A DNA stretch of 31,433 bases from a virus. Below are positions 24,281 to 30,318 of the stretch, one piece after another. The position numbers and the translations under genes are program-made. The notes below the pieces were generated by a model, which saw only the letters and a list, made by a program, of their open reading frames with translations, had not been told where the DNA came from and ran no database searches. The stretch covers positions 1 to 31,433 of the IMG/VR virus record IMGVR_UViG_3300035034_000542; one strand, 5' to 3'. Numbering within the stretch: the stretch's first letter is position 1; each line of letters begins with the position of its first letter.

Positions 24281-24724
24281 TTATGAATAGCGAATGTACA
24301 AAAAGATCGCTAATAAAACAATAATAAGGTAGAAAAAATAAGGTTCTTTAGTTTCCTTTGTTTTAATCGTTTTAAGAGCTTCAATTTGTTTTGTTAATAC
24401 TTTTGCGTTGTTAATGTATCTTTGCTCCAGCGTCTTTAAATCCTGCTTATAATTAGTGTTTTCCTGCTTGTTTATAATTCTAACGTTTTGATACTTTTTA
24501 CCATTTACGAAATAAGGTTTTGAATTATCAAACGGCTCAAATCCGTAACTATTTACAAAACGTGAAACTTCAATCTTATTTGTGGTTTTAATTTTAGAAG
24601 TATCTTTAAACACTTCTTTAACAGTTTCAGTTTCTTTTGTTTTCTCAATTTCTTTTATATTTTTAGAAGCCCCACAACTGCATGAGATAGCGGCTAATAA
24701 TAGAATTGCTATTTTTTTTTTCAT
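24281..24724 (-). CDS. Candidate unimolecular spanin (lipoprotein with C-terminal TM)
   Basis: A 147-aa protein. N-terminus MKKKIAILLLAAISCSCGAS is a lipoprotein signal peptide with the probable lipidated Cys at 15 (or 17). A Lys/Glu-rich periplasmic region follows, with coiled coil at about 95-130 (DLKTLEQRYINNAKVLTKQI). The C-terminus (residues about 128-145, PYFFYLIIVLLAIFLYIRYS) is one transmembrane helix. Outer-membrane lipid anchor plus inner-membrane anchor in one chain is the defining build of unimolecular spanins such as T1 gp11, which fuse the two membranes at lysis. It is unusual that the gene lies on the opposite strand from the lysis cassette. The alternative is an ordinary lipoprotein. 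Confidence 0.7.
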   Translation of the reverse strand: MKKKIAILLLAAISCSCGASKNIKEIEKTKETETVKEVFKDTSKIKTTNKIEVSRFVNSYGFEPFDNSKPYFVNGKKYQNVRIINKQENTNYKQDLKTLEQRYINNAKVLTKQIEALKTIKTKETKEPYFFYLIIVLLAIFLYIRYS

Positions 24725-25185
24725 AATTGATAAAAAGTTTTTATTAATCCCTCGTGTTTTTTCATAAATTCTTTAGCTATTTCTAGGGTGTTAAATGCTA
24801 GGAATTGAAAAGTACCTCTGTAATTAAAAACATCTATTTGTGTACCCGAATAAACGACGCACTGTTTCGTATTTTCATTTTCCCAGTCAATCTCACAATC
24901 TCCACAATCTGCCATTAATTGCGTTAATTGAGCGTATGCTAATACGGATGCGGCTTGTTTTTTAGTTTTGAAAACGTTTTTGTTGTCTACAACTGGTTTC
25001 AAACAAGACCCAGCAAATGAAATACACGAATTAGCTATAATATAGTAACCACTTATTTCATTTAATTGCTCCCAACTATCCGCAACCTTTAAGGGTTTTA
25101 ATTCAGGATAATCTAAATAAATTTCATTAGCCATTTCAGGCATTTTTTTAAGCATTATTTCAGCTTGTTCTTTTGTTATTTTCAT
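24721..25185 (-). CDS. Unknown phage protein (154 aa), Bacteroidetes-type
   Basis: A 154-aa soluble protein. Typical stretches are SWEQLNEISGYYIIANSCIS, KTKKQAASVLAYAQLTQLMA and FLAFNTLEIAKEFMKKHEGL. I recognise this layout (W-E-x-L...GYYI, K-x-x-A-x-x-x-LA-x-x-QLxxLM, LxFxTxExxxxFxxxHExLI) as a common hypothetical protein in phages and prophages of Bacteroidetes. The function is unknown. It has several Cys (SCISFAGSCLK, DCGDCE). It overlaps the spanin gene by 4 bases and is separated by 1 base from the HTH gene, so it is part of the minus-strand operon. Confidence 0.85.
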   Translation of the reverse strand: MKITKEQAEIMLKKMPEMANEIYLDYPELKPLKVADSWEQLNEISGYYIIANSCISFAGSCLKPVVDNKNVFKTKKQAASVLAYAQLTQLMADCGDCEIDWENENTKQCVVYSGTQIDVFNYRGTFQFLAFNTLEIAKEFMKKHEGLIKTFYQL

Positions 25186-25186
25186 A

Positions 25187-25399
25187 TTATATTAATTTAA
25201 TTGTGATTTTATAACCATTTTTAAAAGTTGTAAAACTCTTAATGTTTAATTCCTTCGCGATCGATATACTATTTTCAATTGATCCAATAGTTTCTTTATT
25301 CATTTGTGCGGATAAAGTAGATTGTTTGATTTTCATAATCTCACATACTTCTTTTTGATTTTTACCCGATAACTCAATTACTTGTTTAACTGTATTCAT
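25187..25399 (-). CDS. XRE-type HTH transcriptional regulator
   Basis: A 70-aa protein. TVKQVIELSGKNQKEVCEIM followed by KIKQSTLSAQMN is a helix-turn-helix of the XRE/Cro-CI class (scaffold helix, QKEVCEIM turn, recognition helix with STLSAQ). The tail (KSFTTFKNGYKITIKLI) could form a dimer strand. It lies in an operon read from the divergent promoter at 25755 and could bind the nearby dyad (25785-25799) to switch the two directions. It is very short, more like Cro than a full CI repressor. No lysogeny genes accompany it. Confidence 0.75.
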   Translation of the reverse strand: MNTVKQVIELSGKNQKEVCEIMKIKQSTLSAQMNKETIGSIENSISIAKELNIKSFTTFKNGYKITIKLI

Positions 25400-25737
25400 A
25401 ATTCTTTTTTTGTTAGTGCAAAATATAAATTTTGCAGTTCGTGGACATATTTTATTTTCAAAAGCACTCTACTTGCACCTATTTGTAGTCTAAAATCTTC
25501 AAGATAAAAAGTTGAAAAATATTTAAAAACATAAAGGCTGTTTCTTTTTTCAAAACCAAACTTCAAAAGCCACTCTTTAGTTATTTCTATTGGTTCTACT
25601 TCTATACGTTCGGTATAATCAAATGTTATTTCGTCAACTGATATATACTCCTCATTTATTGATAAGACCACATTAAATGGCTTTTCTCCGTGAGTAAGCT
25701 TTACAAAATTGCCCAATCTTAATTCTTTTGCTTCCAT
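25396..25737 (-). CDS. Unknown phage protein (113 aa), LRLGN...VHELQNLYFALT type
   Basis: A 113-aa protein. It begins EAKELRLGNFVKLTHGEKPF, has IEVEPIEITKEWLLKFGFEK in the middle, and ends KYVHELQNLYFALTKKEL. I recognise this pattern as a common family in Bacteroidetes phages and prophages, with no assigned function. It is the first gene of the minus-strand operon, 17 bases from promoter element 25755-25762. It overlaps the XRE gene by 4 bases, so both are translated together. Confidence 0.85.
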   Translation of the reverse strand: MEAKELRLGNFVKLTHGEKPFNVVLSINEEYISVDEITFDYTERIEVEPIEITKEWLLKFGFEKRNSLYVFKYFSTFYLEDFRLQIGASRVLLKIKYVHELQNLYFALTKKEL

Positions 25738-25754
25738 AATTATTTTTATTTCTA

Positions 25755-25762
25755 CAAATGTA
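25755..25762 (-). promoter_or_regulatory. Bacteroidetes-type promoter -7 element, minus strand
   Basis: On the minus strand TACATTTG matches TAnnTTTG and is followed by an A/T-rich leader to the ATG at 25737. It drives the XRE-spanin operon. Confidence 0.7.
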
Positions 25763-25784
25763 AAACAAAAATATTAATAAAAAA

Positions 25785-25799
25785 AACATTTAAAATGTT
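25785..25799. promoter_or_regulatory. Candidate operator dyad between divergent promoters
   Basis: AACATTT-A-AAATGTT is a perfect 7-bp inverted repeat with one central base. It lies 22 bp from the leftward -7 element and 20 bp from the rightward one. The AT-rich background makes chance dyads more likely, so it is only a candidate site for the XRE protein. Confidence 0.45.
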
Positions 25800-25819
25800 A
25801 TTTATTCAATTTTAAATTA

Positions 25820-25827
25820 TATATTTG
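25820..25827 (+). promoter_or_regulatory. Bacteroidetes-type promoter -7 element for early genes
   Basis: TATATTTG in TTATATATTTGTAAAAG matches TAnnTTTG. It starts the early plus-strand block at 25853, divergent from the minus-strand promoter. Confidence 0.75.
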
Positions 25828-25852
25828 TAAAAGAATTTAAAACTAATAAATT

Positions 25853-26005
25853 ATGGAAAAATACATTTTACATTACGATTTATATAGAAACGACGACTGG
25901 CAAGATTTGGAAGCTGAAATAGAAGCGGAAACCGAAACAGAAGCAAAACAAGAACTTTTAAGAATTACAAATAATTTAGCAAAAAACATTAAGATATGGA
26001 AATAA
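25853..26005 (+). CDS. Small unknown protein (50 aa)
   Basis: A 50-aa acidic protein, MEKYILHYDLYRNDDWQDLE followed by Glu/Thr-rich helix and KNIKIWK. Its start follows the promoter and an AAATTATG context. No family is recognised. It overlaps the next small gene by 10 bases (ATGGAAATAA), suggesting coupled translation. As the first gene under the early promoter, it may act immediately after infection. Confidence 0.7.
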   Translation: MEKYILHYDLYRNDDWQDLEAEIEAETETEAKQELLRITNNLAKNIKIWK

Positions 26006-26112
26006 AAATGACAAACGGAAAATGGCTTGTAAACGGAAAACAATTTCACGAATTAACGCCTAACGAAATACAGATTTTAGATAACTTTTTTGAAAACTAT
26101 AAAAACAAATAA
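25996..26112 (+). CDS. Small unknown protein (38 aa)
   Basis: A 38-aa frame, MEIKMTNGKWLVNGKQFHEL followed by TPNEIQILDNFFENYKNK. The KWLVNGKxFxEL segment looks like a real small-protein core, and the tiling (10 bases of overlap upstream, 2-base gap downstream) supports it. The function is unknown. An internal Met at codon 5 is an alternative start. Confidence 0.6.
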   Translation: MEIKMTNGKWLVNGKQFHELTPNEIQILDNFFENYKNK

Positions 26113-26114
26113 CC

Positions 26115-26369
26115 ATGAAAACACAAAGCAAAACCAATGAAATTTTAACGGAACATTTCAGAAGCCCTATTATGTTAGGACATACAGCACTTCCTATTAA
26201 TAACTCTAATTTTTTAGGTTATACAGATGGTCAAAATTCAGAATTTAAAAAAAATAAAAGATTAGAAATTTCTAAAATTTTATACAGAAATTCAACAGAT
26301 AACGAAAACTGTCTAATGATTAAATTTAAAAATATGGAAACAGTAATTGACTTACTAGAAAAAATTTAG
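26115..26369 (+). CDS. Unknown early protein (84 aa)
   Basis: An 84-aa basic protein starting MKTQSKTNEILTEHFRSPIM and ending METVIDLLEKI. No domain is recognised. It lies 2 bases after the previous stop and 2 bases before the next start, in the early operon. The IMLGHTALPINNSNFLGYTD stretch is polar and probably a loop. Confidence 0.75.
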   Translation: MKTQSKTNEILTEHFRSPIMLGHTALPINNSNFLGYTDGQNSEFKKNKRLEISKILYRNSTDNENCLMIKFKNMETVIDLLEKI

Positions 26370-26371
26370 TT

Positions 26372-26734
26372 ATGGACAAAGAAATTAAAACAATGATTTT
26401 AGACACTCTTTTTGCAAAAAGTATTATGGCAAACCAGCACGCATTACATCAAAATGAAATGCTTGCAAAAATTCCCAAAATGCACAAAGGAAAATTAAAG
26501 GAAAAATTAAGACCCGTAATATTAGAATTAATAAATGCGGAACGAAAAGAATTTGAAAAAGTAGACGGCATTAAAAGTGAAATAGTTACCGATGTGTACA
26601 GATCAATGGATAGATTTTTTCACACGCTGGCAAAGTCTGCATTTGTAGATTATGATGAATTAGATTTTGTTTTAAAAGCACTGGCAAAAGATAGGGCTTC
26701 TATAATCGGAATTGCTAACAAGATACTACGATGA
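26372..26734 (+). CDS. Unknown helical early protein (120 aa)
   Basis: A 120-aa protein, predicted almost entirely helical and basic: TLFAKSIMANQHALHQNEML, KLKEKLRPVILELINAERKE, then a C-terminal helix DFVLKALAKDRASIIGIANK. It might bind nucleic acid but has no known motif. The stop overlaps the next start (ATGATG at 26731). Confidence 0.75.
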   Translation: MDKEIKTMILDTLFAKSIMANQHALHQNEMLAKIPKMHKGKLKEKLRPVILELINAERKEFEKVDGIKSEIVTDVYRSMDRFFHTLAKSAFVDYDELDFVLKALAKDRASIIGIANKILR

Positions 26735-26931
26735 TGTTCCCTAGCATTGCAAACTCCAAGAAAAGAATGCAAATAATTGAGTATTTTATAAGTAATAAAG
26801 AAAATTCATCACGTGCAATTTCGGAGGCTTTAGGAATAGATATTTACTTTGTTTCTGGTACAATTAGCAAGTACGGAAAAGATAAAATAGTTATAATTCA
26901 AAGTAAAATGAATTTTGATAATTCAAATTAA
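26731..26931 (+). CDS. Putative small HTH DNA-binding protein (66 aa)
   Basis: A 66-aa protein with the helix-turn-helix-like segment KKRMQIIEYFISNKENSSRA followed by ISEALGIDIYFVSGTISKYG, then a basic wing-like KDKIVIIQSK. This resembles a short winged helix, as in MarR- or replication-type domains. Two adjacent ATG codons open the frame (26731 and 26734); the first overlaps the previous stop. A new promoter follows at 26937. Confidence 0.6.
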   Translation: MMFPSIANSKKRMQIIEYFISNKENSSRAISEALGIDIYFVSGTISKYGKDKIVIIQSKMNFDNSN

Positions 26932-26936
26932 AAACT

Positions 26937-26944
26937 TATATTTG
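26937..26944 (+). promoter_or_regulatory. Bacteroidetes-type promoter -7 element
   Basis: TATATTTG in CTTATATTTGCATAAC matches TAnnTTTG and stands 22 nt before the start of the recombination genes (26967). Confidence 0.75.
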
Positions 26945-26966
26945 CATAACTAAATAAATAGAAATT

Positions 26967-28043
26967 ATGAAAACAACACAAACAGATTGGGATTTACACG
27001 ACGCAGTAGACCATAAACCATTAGAATTTACAGAAGAATCAAATATTGAGTTATTTGGAATTGAATTGTCAAAAGCACAAAGTATGGTTTCAGGACTAAG
27101 CGTAACTTTTGCGGAGCGTGAAGTATTAAAAGACGCCTATTTAGATGTAATTAATTTAGAAATAAACGCTGAAAATTTACCAACTTTTAAAGAATTGCGT
27201 TTAAAATTTGTAAAAAACAGAACTTCAATTGAAAAGTGGCATAAAGAAAATAAAGCATTTTATTTGGCAGGGGGTCGTTTTGTTGATGCAATTAAAAACA
27301 AAGAAATTTTGTTTGGTCAAGAAATGGAAGCAAAATTAATGGATGCAGAAAAATTCTTTGAACGTCAACAGGCTGAAATAACAGAAAAATTAAATGCTGA
27401 AAGAATCTCATTAGTAGAGCCTTATTTAGAAAGTGTTATAGGGCTTGACTTAACCACTATGGATGCTTATATTTTCGATAGTTTTTTAGAAGGCGCAAAG
27501 GCTAAATTTAACGCTAAAATTGAATCGGAACGCATTGCAGAAGAGCAAAGAATTGCAGAAGCAAAAGCAGAAGCGGAAAGACTAGAAGCGCAACGCCTTG
27601 AAAATGCAATTTTAAAAGCAGAAGCGGAAGCCGCTGCAAAGAAAAACAAAGCCGAAAGATTAGAGCGTGAAAAATTAGCAAAAATAGAAAGTGATAAAAT
27701 AGAAGCCAGACGAGTTGAACAAGCCAAAGCACAAGCGTTAAAAGATGCGGTAACGGCTTTAAAATTAAAAGAAGCATCTGACGCTAGAGCAAAAGCAGAA
27801 GCGGAATTAAAAGCAGTTAAAGATGCTGAAATTAAAGCAGAAAATAAAAGAGCTGAAAAAATAGCATCCGACAAATTAGAGGCTGAAAAGCTAGCAAAAG
27901 CACCGATTAAAATACAACTTACAAATTGGGTTGAAAATTGTAACATTGGACTTCCACCAGTAACGAATGAAAAGAGTATTGAAATATCAAATAAATTCCA
28001 GGCTTTTAAAAAGTGGGCAAAATTAGAAATTGAAAAACTTTAA
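26967..28043 (+). CDS. Coiled-coil protein upstream of RecT
   Basis: A 358-aa protein. The N-terminal part (residues 1-175) is folded and helical, with WHKENKAFYLAGGRFVDAIK as a notable segment. Residues about 185-315 are a long Ala/Glu/Lys/Arg coiled coil (SERIAEEQRIAEAKAEAERL and on). The last ~45 residues form a small domain with NWVENCNIGLPPVTNEKSIE. It lies 12 bases before recT, where other phages carry DUF1351-type partner proteins of the recombinase. A role as recombination accessory is plausible, but the family is not certain. The antisense frames here are shadows of the repetitive codons. Confidence 0.8.
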   Translation: MKTTQTDWDLHDAVDHKPLEFTEESNIELFGIELSKAQSMVSGLSVTFAEREVLKDAYLDVINLEINAENLPTFKELRLKFVKNRTSIEKWHKENKAFYLAGGRFVDAIKNKEILFGQEMEAKLMDAEKFFERQQAEITEKLNAERISLVEPYLESVIGLDLTTMDAYIFDSFLEGAKAKFNAKIESERIAEEQRIAEAKAEAERLEAQRLENAILKAEAEAAAKKNKAERLEREKLAKIESDKIEARRVEQAKAQALKDAVTALKLKEASDARAKAEAELKAVKDAEIKAENKRAEKIASDKLEAEKLAKAPIKIQLTNWVENCNIGLPPVTNEKSIEISNKFQAFKKWAKLEIEKL

Positions 28044-28055
28044 TAAATAAATATC

Positions 28056-28703
28056 ATGAAAAACGAAATTACAATAATGCCAGTAAACGATATTATGTCT
28101 ATGGCAAAGGTATTTGCAGAAAGCGGAATGTTTACAGATGCAAAAGCAATGGGACAGGCATTTGTTAAAATACAAGCAGGTCAAGAGATTGGAGTGCCTC
28201 CATTTGCCGCAATGTCAGGAATACACATTATACAAGGCAAGCCAACTTTAGGGGCTGGATTAATAGCATCTACTGTTAAAGGGTCAGGAAAATATGATTA
28301 TAAGGTTGTTAAATTAGACGAAAAAATTTGTTCACTTGACTTTTATCAAGGGGCTGAAAAAATAGGTAACTCTAGTTTTACAATTGAAGATGCTAAAAAA
28401 GCACTTACAAAAAATATTGATAAGTTTCCAAAAAATATGCTTTTTGCTCGTGCAATTTCTAACGGCGTAAAGTGGTATTGTCCAGATGTGTTTTCGGGCC
28501 CCGTTTACGTGCCGGAAGAGATGCCAGAAGTAACGCAAGATATTGAACATGTAGAAGTTATTGATTATGCAGAAATCTTACAAGATTGCAAAACACTAGA
28601 GGCTTTAGAATTTCATTACAAAAGTATGCCTAAAGAAAAGCAAATTGAATTTAAAAAATTAGCAATTGAAATTAAAGAATTTTTAACACAAAAAGAATTA
28701 TAA
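28056..28703 (+). CDS. recT: RecT-like single-strand annealing protein
   Basis: A 215-aa protein. Residues about 12-70 (AKVFAESGMFTDAKAMGQAF, then VKIQAGQEIGVPPFAAMSGI and IIQGKPTLGAGLIASTVKGS) and the segment KNMLFARAISNGVKWYCPDV are typical of RecT/Bet-type annealases, which coat ssDNA and pair homologous strands. It is a little shorter than standard RecT, and its C-terminus is charged. An exonuclease partner such as YqaJ is not seen next to it; the nearest nuclease is the VRR-NUC gene. An SSB-like gene is two genes away. Confidence 0.88.
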   Translation: MKNEITIMPVNDIMSMAKVFAESGMFTDAKAMGQAFVKIQAGQEIGVPPFAAMSGIHIIQGKPTLGAGLIASTVKGSGKYDYKVVKLDEKICSLDFYQGAEKIGNSSFTIEDAKKALTKNIDKFPKNMLFARAISNGVKWYCPDVFSGPVYVPEEMPEVTQDIEHVEVIDYAEILQDCKTLEALEFHYKSMPKEKQIEFKKLAIEIKEFLTQKEL

Positions 28704-28721
28704 AATGGAATTAATTTTTTG

Positions 28722-28729
28722 TATCTTTA
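28722..28729 (+). promoter_or_regulatory. Promoter-like -7 element before structured RNA 3
   Basis: TATCTTTA in TTTTTTGTATCTTTACATT is one base off TAnnTTTG (final A). It precedes the structured RNA and the HNH gene. Confidence 0.5.
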
Positions 28730-28731
28730 CA

Positions 28732-28810
28732 TTAAATCCGCCAAGATTAAGAATTTAAAACTATTCCCTTTCTTGTTTCACTTGGCGGTAAACTTGAAAG
28801 GGAATTTTTT
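28732..28810 (+). ncRNA. Structured leader/small RNA 3 (kissing-loop type)
   Basis: Hairpin I pairs TTAAAT (28732-28737, one bulged A) with ATTAA (28746-28750); its loop is CCGCCAAG (28738-28745). Stem B is ATTCCCTTTC (28763-28772) with GAAAGGGAAT (28796-28805), a perfect 10 bp running into T5. In the loop of B, hairpin II pairs GTTTCA (28775-28780, bulged C) with TAAAC (28789-28793); its loop is CTTGGCGG (28781-28788), the exact 8-nt complement of loop I. The design matches RNAs 1 and 4 with unrelated sequence. The U-run ends 3 bases before the ATG of the HNH gene and no second promoter lies between, so it may control that gene by attenuation. Confidence 0.7.
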
Positions 28811-28813
28811 ATT

Positions 28814-29344
28814 ATGGAAGTATTTAAAAAAATTGTTGGTTACCAAAACTATGAAGTTAGTAATTTAGGAGTTGTTAGGAGTTTAGACCATTATTGTATT
28901 GGAAGATATGGAAGCGGAAAACAAACAGGAAGAGTTTTAAAGCAAAGTAAATGTAAAAAAGGTTATTTAAATGTTTCTTTAAGTAAAGATAAAATTAGAT
29001 TTAAAACTGGCGCTCATAGATTAGTTGCTATTGCGTTTATTCCTAATTTGGAAAACAAACCCCAAGTAAACCATATAAATGGAATTAAAGAGGATAACCG
29101 AATTGAAAATTTAGAATGGTGTACTAATTCAGAAAATCAAATACACGCAATTAAAAATAACTTAATAAAACACAATACTGGAGAAAAGCATCATAATTCA
29201 AAATTAACCAATAATCAAGTTTTAACTGCAAGATCGTTACATAAAATTGGTTTTACAATTTTAATGCTTGCAAAAGATTATGGAGTTTCAGCTCAAGCAA
29301 TGAGTAAAATTTTAAAAAAAGAAACATATATTAACATTAAATAA
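28814..29344 (+). CDS. HNH endonuclease with NUMOD4-like N-terminus
   Basis: A 176-aa free-standing homing-type nuclease. Residues about 4-20 (FKKIVGYQNYEVSNLGVVRS) match the NUMOD4 motif. The HNH core is HRLVAIAFIPN, then VNHINGIKEDNRIENLEWCT, with the His/Asn metal-site pattern of the HNH_3 class. The C-terminal helices (NQVLTARSLHKIGFTILMLA, then KDYGVSAQAMSKILKKE) form a DNA-binding HTH. Such genes move between phage genomes. It interrupts the recT-SSB gene pair and carries its own promoter and structured RNA, as expected for a recent insertion. Confidence 0.92.
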   Translation: MEVFKKIVGYQNYEVSNLGVVRSLDHYCIGRYGSGKQTGRVLKQSKCKKGYLNVSLSKDKIRFKTGAHRLVAIAFIPNLENKPQVNHINGIKEDNRIENLEWCTNSENQIHAIKNNLIKHNTGEKHHNSKLTNNQVLTARSLHKIGFTILMLAKDYGVSAQAMSKILKKETYINIK

Positions 29345-29353
29345 ATAAAAATT

Positions 29354-29677
29354 ATGAGTGAAGTAATAGGGAAAATTATCGTTTTAGGCGATATTCAAAT
29401 TGTAGGAAGTGCAGGAACTTTTAAGAAAAGAACTTTAGTGGTCGAAACCGATGAGCAATATTCACAAAAAATACCTATTGATTTTGTACAAGACAAATGC
29501 GAAATTCTAGACAAGTATAAAGTTGGAAATAATGTTAAGGTAGGTATAAACATTAGAGGAAATGAGTATAATGGCAAATATTACGTTTCTTTAAATGGCT
29601 GGAAAATTGAAACGCTAGAAGTTGCTCCTACTATTGAACCAGTTGTAGATAATGCAGCAGAAGATTTACCTTTCTAA
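29354..29677 (+). CDS. DUF3127 single-stranded DNA-binding-like protein
   Basis: A 107-aa OB-fold protein. IGKIIVLGDIQIVGSAGTFK, then VETDEQYSQKIPIDFVQDKC and VGINIRGNEYNGKYYVSLNG, match DUF3127, which replaces SSB in many Bacteroidetes phages. The acidic C-terminus ends AAEDLPF, like the DDIPF tip of bacterial SSB that recruits partner proteins. It probably protects ssDNA during replication and supplies the substrate for RecT. A small hairpin follows its stop. Confidence 0.88.
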   Translation: MSEVIGKIIVLGDIQIVGSAGTFKKRTLVVETDEQYSQKIPIDFVQDKCEILDKYKVGNNVKVGINIRGNEYNGKYYVSLNGWKIETLEVAPTIEPVVDNAAEDLPF

Positions 29678-29686
29678 AACTAATAA

Positions 29687-29710
29687 AACCCGTTATTAAT
29701 TTAGCGGGTT
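29687..29710 (+). terminator. Hairpin, possible weak terminator
   Basis: AACCCGTTA (29687-29695) pairs with TAGCGGGTT (29702-29710), 9 bp with one G-U and a 6-nt loop. The following AATTTAAAA is not a good U-run, so it may only slow transcription or protect the mRNA 3' end. Confidence 0.5.
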
Positions 29711-29730
29711 AATTTAAAAACTTAAAAAAA

Positions 29731-29928
29731 ATGGAAACACCCGCACACTACGACAATACTAACGGCTCACTTTACAAATTTTGTGAGGAGCAAAAGCTAA
29801 ATAGTTACGAGTTTGATTTAATTAAACGCATAATGAGATGCAGGAAAAAAGGACAGTTTGAAGCGGATTTAAAAAGCACGAAAGTATTAATTGATTTATA
29901 CATTCAAGAGCAATATGAAATTAATTAG
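29731..29928 (+). CDS. DUF3310-like small protein
   Basis: A 65-aa protein: ETPAHYDNTNGSLYKFCEEQ, then a YEFDLIKRIMRCRKKGQFEADLKST helix-turn-helix. The P-x-HY...KxxxFxxDLxKTxxLIDLYI layout is the DUF3310 pattern of phage proteins, of unknown function (often linked to nucleotide metabolism by context). Its end overlaps the next gene by 14 bases. Confidence 0.85.
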   Translation: METPAHYDNTNGSLYKFCEEQKLNSYEFDLIKRIMRCRKKGQFEADLKSTKVLIDLYIQEQYEIN

Positions 29929-30223
29929 CAGCAAAGAAGTAAAAGCGCGAAAAGAGGATCATTGCGATTATTGCGATCAGATTATAACAGTAGGTACAAT
30001 TTACAAAAAATCAACTTTCAAAGATAAAAAATGTATAGACTGGAAAAGCCATTTAGAGTGTGAAAAACTAGCGACAAAACTAAAATTATTTAAGGATGGT
30101 TTTTGCGAACAAGGTAGTTTTTACGCGGGAGTTTTAGCTGCTTACAATAAAATTGGAAAAGAGAACATAAATTTTAGAGAAAAATTACAAATTGTTTTAA
30201 AAAAGTATTTACCTTTGCAGTAG
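29915..30223 (+). CDS. Small zinc-ribbon-like protein (102 aa)
   Basis: A 102-aa protein. ARKEDHCDYCDQIITVGTIY followed by HLEC gives a C-x2-C...H-x2-C zinc site, in a common phage layout where a CxxC knuckle follows the RKxxxC segment. The C-terminal half is helical and basic. I chose ATG 29915, because the in-frame start at 29891 lies deep inside the previous gene. The last 14 bases carry the promoter element 30210-30217 for structured RNA 4. Confidence 0.8.
   Translation: MKLISSKEVKARKEDHCDYCDQIITVGTIYKKSTFKDKKCIDWKSHLECEKLATKLKLFKDGFCEQGSFYAGVLAAYNKIGKENINFREKLQIVLKKYLPLQ
30210..30217 (+). promoter_or_regulatory. Bacteroidetes-type promoter -7 element before RNA 4
   Basis: TACCTTTG matches TAnnTTTG, with a TTG (30192-30194) at about the -33 spacing. 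It lies in the 3' end of the zinc-ribbon gene and points into structured RNA 4. Confidence 0.65.
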
Positions 30224-30304
30224 TTGAAAGTCGGAAGTCAACAAATTAAAGAAATTATCAAGACTCTTTAGATGTGCCGACTCACATTTATTGGGTCTTT
30301 TTTT
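30221..30304 (+). ncRNA. Structured leader/small RNA 4 (kissing-loop type)
   Basis: Hairpin I is GTTGA (30223-30227) with TCAAC (30238-30242); the loop contains AGTCGG (30229-30234). Stem B is AAGACTC (30260-30266) with GGGTCTT (30293-30299), 7 bp with one G-U, running into T7. Hairpin II, in the loop of B, is ATGTG (30272-30276) with CACAT (30283-30287); its 6-nt loop CCGACT is the exact complement of AGTCGG. The architecture equals RNAs 1 and 3. Fourteen bases after the U-run comes ATG 30319. Confidence 0.7.
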
Positions 30305-30318
30305 ATAAAATAAATGTT

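Noticed and set aside
27467-27946. Long minus-strand frames opposite the coiled-coil gene
   Set aside because: Low-complexity products rich in Ser/Ala/Phe or Leu arise from reading repetitive GAA/GCA/AAA codons backwards.
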